Part shown: positions 5,177 to 8,887 of the stretch, one piece after another
How the letters are laid out: every line of letters begins with the position of its first letter
How positions within the stretch are numbered: position 1 is the first letter of the stretch
Assembly (NCBI GenBank): GCA_945827765.1
Contig: CALZPS010000047.1
Location: 1 to 8,887, forward strand
DNA length: 8,887 nucleotides
Reading direction: 5' to 3'
Source: an uncultured Lachnospiraceae bacterium
GTDB lineage: Bacteria; Bacillota; Clostridia; Lachnospirales; Lachnospiraceae
Made by a program: the position numbers and the translations under genes
Notes under the pieces: generated by a model
Told to the model about the DNA's origin: nothing
Databases searched by the model: none
What the model saw: the letters and a program-made list of their open reading frames with translations, nothing else

Positions 5177-6502
5177 ATGGGAAAAGAGTTAGATACCATG
5201 CAGGATACAGTACAGGAGTTGTTTTCATTTATCGAGTCAAGTCCCAGTGTGTTTCATGTGATAGAGAATATGCGAAAAATGTTGGATGCTGAGGGCTATG
5301 AACAGCTTTTAGAGAGCGCATCGTGGAAACTCAAGGAAGGCGGGAAGTATTATGTCATCCGTAACGGCTCATCGTTGATTGCATTTCGGCTCACGCGGAC
5401 AGATTACCGTGGATTTCAGATGATTGCCAGTCACAGCGATTCTCCGACATTTAAAATCAAAGAGAATCCTGAGATGGATGTGGAAGGAGCCTATGTGAAA
5501 CTGAATGTGGAGAAATACGGCGGTATGCTGATGGCTCCATGGTTCGATCGTCCGTTGTCTGTGGCGGGCAGAGTGCTGGTGAAAGAATCCGGCCGTATCG
5601 TCAGCAGACTGGTCAATATCGACCGTGATTTGCTGGTGATTCCTAATCTGGCAATTCATATGAACCGTGAGGTGAATGACGGATATCAGTACAATGTGCA
5701 GAAAGATTTACTTCCGTTGTATGGCATGAATCAGGAAAAAGGTACGTTTATGAAACAGATTGCCGAGGCTGCAGGCGTGCGAAAAGAAGATATCGCCGGT
5801 CAGGATTTGTACCTGTACAGCCGAGCCAAAGGCTCTGTCTGGGGAGCGCAGGAGGAGTTTATTTCGATAGGAAAACTGGACGATTTGCAGTGCGCATTTG
5901 CCTCGTTAAAAGGCTTTTTGGCGTCAGAAAACGGGGAGAGTGTTCCGGTGTACTGCGTGTTTGACAATGAGGAAGTCGGCAGCAGTACCAGACAAGGGGC
6001 GGCATCTACATTTTTGCAGGATACTTTGATTCGGATTAATGAAGGCGTGGGGCGCTCCGACGGAGAGTATCGTCGTTCACTGGCGGCAAGCTTTATGTTG
6101 TCGGCGGACAATGCACATGCGATGCATCCGAATTATGTGGAGAAAACATGTCCGACAAACCGTCCAAAATTAAATGGCGGCATTGTTGTGAAATACAGCG
6201 CGAATCAGAAATATACGACAGACGGGGCAGCGGCGGCATTGTTTGCGGATTTATGCGAGCGCGCCGGAGTACCTTTCCAGACGTTCCACAATCGGTCAGA
6301 TATGCCCGGCGGTTCTACACTTGGAAATCTGTCGGGCAATCAGGTGGCGGTCAAATGCGTGGATATCGGACTGGCACAATTGGCGATGCATTCGCCTTAT
6401 GAGACTGCGGGGGCTGAGGATACAGATTCTCTTGTGAGAGTATCAAAAGTATTTTTTGAGTCAGCGGTGACAGAGACAGCGTATGGGATTTTAGAGATTT
6501 AA
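5177..6502 (+). CDS. apeB: M18-family zinc aminopeptidase
   Basis: A 441-aa cytosolic metallo-aminopeptidase that removes N-terminal residues from peptides; family members often prefer acidic residues, which cannot be read from sequence here. Family motifs and expected metal/catalytic residues are all present: H86 and D88 in HSDSP, D235/D236 (KLDDLQ), E265 and E266 in FDNEEVGS, D311 in SADNAHAMHPNY, H405 in LAMHSPYE, plus GGSTLGN. The start is ambiguous. ATG 5177 has GGTGG 11 nt upstream inside nth; in-frame ATG 5198 (MQDTVQEL) has AAAGAG with a 9-nt spacer and would remove 7 residues. The family usually begins close to the ELFSFIESSPS segment, so either is plausible. It lies between nth and the FliB-like gene with gaps of 3 and 10 nt, a clear operon. 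Probable roles are peptide turnover and amino-acid recycling. Confidence 0.95.
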   Translation: MGKELDTMQDTVQELFSFIESSPSVFHVIENMRKMLDAEGYEQLLESASWKLKEGGKYYVIRNGSSLIAFRLTRTDYRGFQMIASHSDSPTFKIKENPEMDVEGAYVKLNVEKYGGMLMAPWFDRPLSVAGRVLVKESGRIVSRLVNIDRDLLVIPNLAIHMNREVNDGYQYNVQKDLLPLYGMNQEKGTFMKQIAEAAGVRKEDIAGQDLYLYSRAKGSVWGAQEEFISIGKLDDLQCAFASLKGFLASENGESVPVYCVFDNEEVGSSTRQGAASTFLQDTLIRINEGVGRSDGEYRRSLAASFMLSADNAHAMHPNYVEKTCPTNRPKLNGGIVVKYSANQKYTTDGAAAALFADLCERAGVPFQTFHNRSDMPGGSTLGNLSGNQVAVKCVDIGLAQLAMHSPYETAGAEDTDSLVRVSKVFFESAVTETAYGILEI

Positions 6503-6512
6503 GGGAAGAAAG

Positions 6513-7664
6513 ATGTTTTATACAATACCGGATTATTATGAAGAATTTCGCTGCATCGCCGGGGAATGTGAGGATACCTGTTGTGCGGGCTGGCAAATTG
6601 TGGCGGATGAAAAATCATTGGAAGAATACCGTCAGGAAACGGGCGCTTACAGTGCAAAGCTGCAGCAGTCAGTTGACTGGCAGAATCATACCTTTCGTCA
6701 GGATGCGGAAAAACGATGTGCATTTTTGACAGAAGACAACCTCTGCGAAATGTATCAGAATTTGGGTGCAGATAAGCTTTGCAGGACTTGCAGGGAGTAT
6801 CCGCGCCATACGGAAGAATTTGAGGATGTGCGGGAGATTTCGTTATCCTTATCCTGTCCGGAAGCGGCACGGCTGGTTTTAAATAAAAAAGAACCAGTCT
6901 GTTTCTTGACGAAGGAACGGGACGGCGAAGAAGAGTTTGACGGGTTTGACCCGTTTTTGTATTCTAAATTGACAGAAGGACGCCAATTGATTTTTGAAAT
7001 TTTGCAGAATCGGAATCTGCCGATGGAAAACCGTGTGATTTTGATGCTGGGTCTTGCATTTAATATGCAGACCCGGGTAAAAGGCGGGCATTTGTTTGGC
7101 TGTGACGAGGTGTTTCAAAAGTACAGGCAGCAGGTACATTTTTCGGAGGCGGGAAGAAGGGCGGAAAGGTGGCGCCGTGATTTTCCCCGGCAAATGAGGT
7201 TTGCCCGCAAAATGTTCGGCAATTTAAGAAAGCTGGAATTGCTGCGGGAAGACTGGGAGAGGCTGCTTAAAGAAACCCGCGTGTATTTGTTCGGCAAAGG
7301 CAGGAGACGTTATGCACAGTTGACAACTGATTTCCGGCTGTGGCTGTACAAAGATGCGCCCTTTGACTGGAATATTGTTTGTGAACAGCTGCTGGTTTAT
7401 TATATTTATACTTATTTTTGCGGGGCTGTTTACGACGAGAAGATTTTTGTGAACGCGCAGATGGCGGCGGCAAATGTGGCGGTCATCTGGCATCTTCTGG
7501 CAGCGCGCTGGGAAAAGAACGAGCATACGCTGGATATGGAGGATGTGACGGAAATCGTATATCGTTTTTCGCGCGAAGTGGAGCATTCGGAGGAAAATCT
7601 GCGGATAATGTGGGAGATGCTTGAAAAAGAGGAAAAATGGTTTGGCACAGGAAGGGCACGGTAA
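6513..7664 (+). CDS. fliB: FliB-like flagellin lysine-N-methylase (Cys-cluster protein)
   Basis: A 383-aa cytosolic protein. The N-terminal MFYTIPDYYEEFRCIAGECEDTCCAGW pattern (C14, C19, C23, C24), then C69, C78, C90 and C93 before the EYPR motif, and C115, matches the FliB family, which methylates surface lysines of flagellin and is known to depend on an Fe-S cluster. The remaining two thirds are helical and poorly conserved, as is usual for the family. The ribosome site AAGGGAAG (6501-6508) overlaps the previous stop. No flagellin or other motility gene is in the window, and FliB-like proteins occur in many Clostridia outside flagellar loci, so the true substrate may be another protein. No terminator is visible after its stop. 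Family call is good; substrate is unknown. Confidence 0.8.
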   Translation: MFYTIPDYYEEFRCIAGECEDTCCAGWQIVADEKSLEEYRQETGAYSAKLQQSVDWQNHTFRQDAEKRCAFLTEDNLCEMYQNLGADKLCRTCREYPRHTEEFEDVREISLSLSCPEAARLVLNKKEPVCFLTKERDGEEEFDGFDPFLYSKLTEGRQLIFEILQNRNLPMENRVILMLGLAFNMQTRVKGGHLFGCDEVFQKYRQQVHFSEAGRRAERWRRDFPRQMRFARKMFGNLRKLELLREDWERLLKETRVYLFGKGRRRYAQLTTDFRLWLYKDAPFDWNIVCEQLLVYYIYTYFCGAVYDEKIFVNAQMAAANVAVIWHLLAARWEKNEHTLDMEDVTEIVYRFSREVEHSEENLRIMWEMLEKEEKWFGTGRAR

Positions 7665-7695
7665 AAAAGTTTCGTATGGGAGCGTAATAGCAAAG

Positions 7696-7723
7696 TTTCA
7701 GATTTCAGATGACGTATGACGAA
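7696..7723 (+). repeat. Four abutting 7-mers (two short tandem pairs)
   Basis: TTTCAGA occurs twice in tandem (7696-7702, 7703-7709), directly followed by TGACGTA and TGACGAA (7710-7723). It lies between the FliB-like gene and the purF promoter, ending 16 nt before its -35. It could be a binding site for a regulator, or simple slippage. Confidence 0.25.
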
Positions 7724-7739
7724 CACTACATTGAGGACT

Positions 7740-7768
7740 TTGACTTTATAAAGGTTTTATGATAAACT
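7740..7768 (+). promoter_or_regulatory. Probable promoter of the purF-like gene
   Basis: A -35 TTGACT (7740-7745, 5 of 6) and an extended -10 TGATAAACT (7760-7768; TAAACT matches 4 of 6) are spaced by 17 nt. An alternative -10 TATGAT (7758-7763) is closer to consensus but would leave only a 12-nt spacer. Transcription would start near 7775, about 32 nt before the ATG. No guanine riboswitch is present in 7665-7806. Confidence 0.5.
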
Positions 7769-7806
7769 GTACGAGTATTGTGAATGAACGAAGGAGGTTT
7801 TCTGAC

Positions 7807-8842
7807 ATGGGTGGTTTCTTTGGAGTGGCATCAAAGAAAAATTGTACGTTAGAGTTATTTTACGGAGTGGACTATCATTCGCATCTCGGAACCAGACGCG
7901 GCGGTATGGCGATGTATGGCGAGCAGGGGTTTCAGAGGGCGATTCATAATATCGAGAATTCTCCGTTCCGAACAAAGTTTGAAAAAGATGTAGAGGAGCT
8001 GGAAGGAAATTTAGGTATCGGATGTATTTCCGATTATGAGCCGCAGCCGCTTTTGATTCAGTCCCATCTGGGAAGTTTTGCAATCACGACAGTCGGTAAG
8101 ATCAATAATCTGGACGAGCTGCGTGAAAAGATATATGATGAGGGTCGTTCTCATTTTCAGGAAATGAGCGGTGGGCAGATTAATGCGACGGAACTGGTGG
8201 CGGCATTGATCTGCAAATCGGATTCCATTGTAAATGGTATCCGTTATGTGCAGGGATTAGTAGATGGTTCAATGACCATGCTGGTGATGACCCAAGACGG
8301 TATTTATGCTGCCCGCGATAAATATGGGCGGACTCCGGTGGTGCTCGGGAAACGTGAGGACGGATACTGTGTGGCGTTTGAGAGTTTTTCCTATTTGAAT
8401 CTGGGATATGAATCATACAAAGAACTGGGACCGGCGGAGATTGATTTTATCACGGCGGACGGCGTAGAGATGGTAAGCCCTCCGGCAGACGAGATGAAAA
8501 TCTGCTCTTTCTTATGGGTATATTACGGATATCCGACAGCTTGCTATGAAGGAGTCAATGTCGAGGAAATGCGTTATAAGTGCGGCAGTATGCTGGCAAA
8601 GCGTGACGGTGACAGCGTACAGCCTGATATCGTGGCGGGAGTACCGGACTCCGGTATCGCACATGCAATCGGTTATGCCAATGAGTCAGGTATCCCTTAT
8701 GCGAGACCGTTTATCAAATATACGCCGACATGGCCGCGTTCCTTTATGCCGACGAATCAGGCGCAGCGCGATTTGATCGCACGTATGAAACTGATCCCGG
8801 TGCAGGCGCTGATTGAAGATAAAAAATTGCTGCTGATTGATG
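7807..8842 (+). CDS. purF: Amidophosphoribosyltransferase-like protein (PurF family), 3' truncated
   Basis: Residues 1-345 are present; the contig ends in the first base of codon 346, so roughly the last 130 residues are missing. An N-terminal class II glutamine amidotransferase (Ntn) domain is followed by a phosphoribosyltransferase domain (about 270 onward: DIVAGVPDSG at 274-283, ARPF, RSFMPTNQAQR, KLLLID), which stops just before the expected PRPP loop DDSIVRG. PurF makes phosphoribosylamine from PRPP and glutamine, the first step of purine synthesis. Oddly, the glutaminase site looks degenerate: position 2 is Gly (MGGFFG) instead of the nucleophilic Cys, the usual HTRYST is GCISDYE (72-78), and the HNG of the oxyanion hole reads TVG (95-97). 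It may use free ammonia or be a paralogue with another role. The start has AAGGAGG (7791-7797) with a 9-nt spacer. It has its own promoter and is separated from the upstream operon. Confidence 0.8.
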
Positions 8843-8887
8843 CTGTCTCTTATACACATCTCCGAGCCCACGAGACCGTACTAGATC
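8843..8887 (+). other. Illumina Nextera adapter read-through (not genomic)
   Basis: The contig ends in synthetic sequence: the transposase mosaic end CTGTCTCTTATACACATCT (8843-8861), the i7-side arm CCGAGCCCACGAGAC (8862-8876), an 8-base index CGTACTAG (8877-8884; from memory, Nextera N702) and ATC (8885-8887), the first bases of the flow-cell primer. In the purF frame it translates as AVSYTHLRAHETVLD, a well-known artefact peptide, where PurF should continue DDSIVRG. On the reverse strand it yields the equally familiar MGSEMCIRDS. These bases should be trimmed. Confidence 0.97.

Noticed and set aside
7665..7806. Guanine/purine riboswitch before purF
   Set aside because: The conserved purine-riboswitch core and its P2/P3 loops are not present, and the predicted leader is only about 32 nt.
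8686..8871. 61-codon minus-strand frame starting MGSEMCIRDS
   Set aside because: Its start lies in the Nextera adapter; the N-terminal peptide is a known adapter artefact and the rest is antisense to purF.

Overview
The window looks like ordinary chromosomal DNA of an anaerobic Clostridia species, most likely Lachnospiraceae-like. The evidence is a moderate GC content, strong AAGGAGG-type ribosome binding sites with 7-10 nt spacers, sigma-A type promoters (TTGACT/ATGACA, N17, TATACT/TACAAT), and an anaerobe-flavoured gene set: a flavodiiron protein, a ferredoxin-type aldo/keto reductase and a FliB-type Cys-cluster methylase. No mobile element, CRISPR array, tRNA or rRNA is visible. Family calls rest on motif recognition, not on database searches.

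Layout. (1) 1-216 is an upstream region with a promoter whose -10 lies in a 15-bp palindrome. (2) 223-1401 (+) is an aldo/keto reductase with two C-terminal 4Fe-4S motifs. (3) 1428-1468 is a bidirectional terminator shared with the convergent gene at 1532-2698 (-), an FprA-type flavodiiron protein. (4) 2699-2931 is a divergent promoter region with a 9-bp inverted repeat. (5) 2932-3234 and 3370-3660 (+) encode two small paralogous helix-turn-helix proteins. The second has a strong promoter overlapped by a 9-3-9 palindrome and is followed after 2 nt by a Sfp-type 4'-phosphopantetheinyl transferase (3663-4325). (6) 4325-4371 is a terminator hairpin whose 3' arm also carries the -35 of the next promoter. 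(7) 4532-7664 (+) is a tight three-gene operon: endonuclease III (nth), an M18 aminopeptidase and a FliB-like lysine N-methylase. (8) From 7807 (+) runs a PurF-like amidophosphoribosyltransferase, broken by the end of the contig.

How the genes fit together. The flavodiiron protein and the Fe-S aldo/keto reductase are both flavin/iron redox proteins suited to O2/NO detoxification and anaerobic electron transfer, but they are convergent and separately transcribed. The two HTH proteins probably regulate themselves and, through co-transcription, the phosphopantetheinyl transferase, which would activate a carrier protein encoded elsewhere. The nth-aminopeptidase-FliB operon has no obvious single theme.

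Two points matter most to a user. The last 45 bases (8843-8887) are not genomic: they match the Illumina Nextera mosaic end, the i7-side adapter, an index and the first bases of the flow-cell primer, so the real sequence stops in the first base of a PurF codon at 8842. The PurF-like protein also appears to lack the glutaminase nucleophile and other glutamine-site residues while keeping a normal phosphoribosyltransferase domain. I found no convincing new multi-gene system. The best regulatory candidate is the HTH pair with its palindromic operator upstream of the phosphopantetheinyl transferase.
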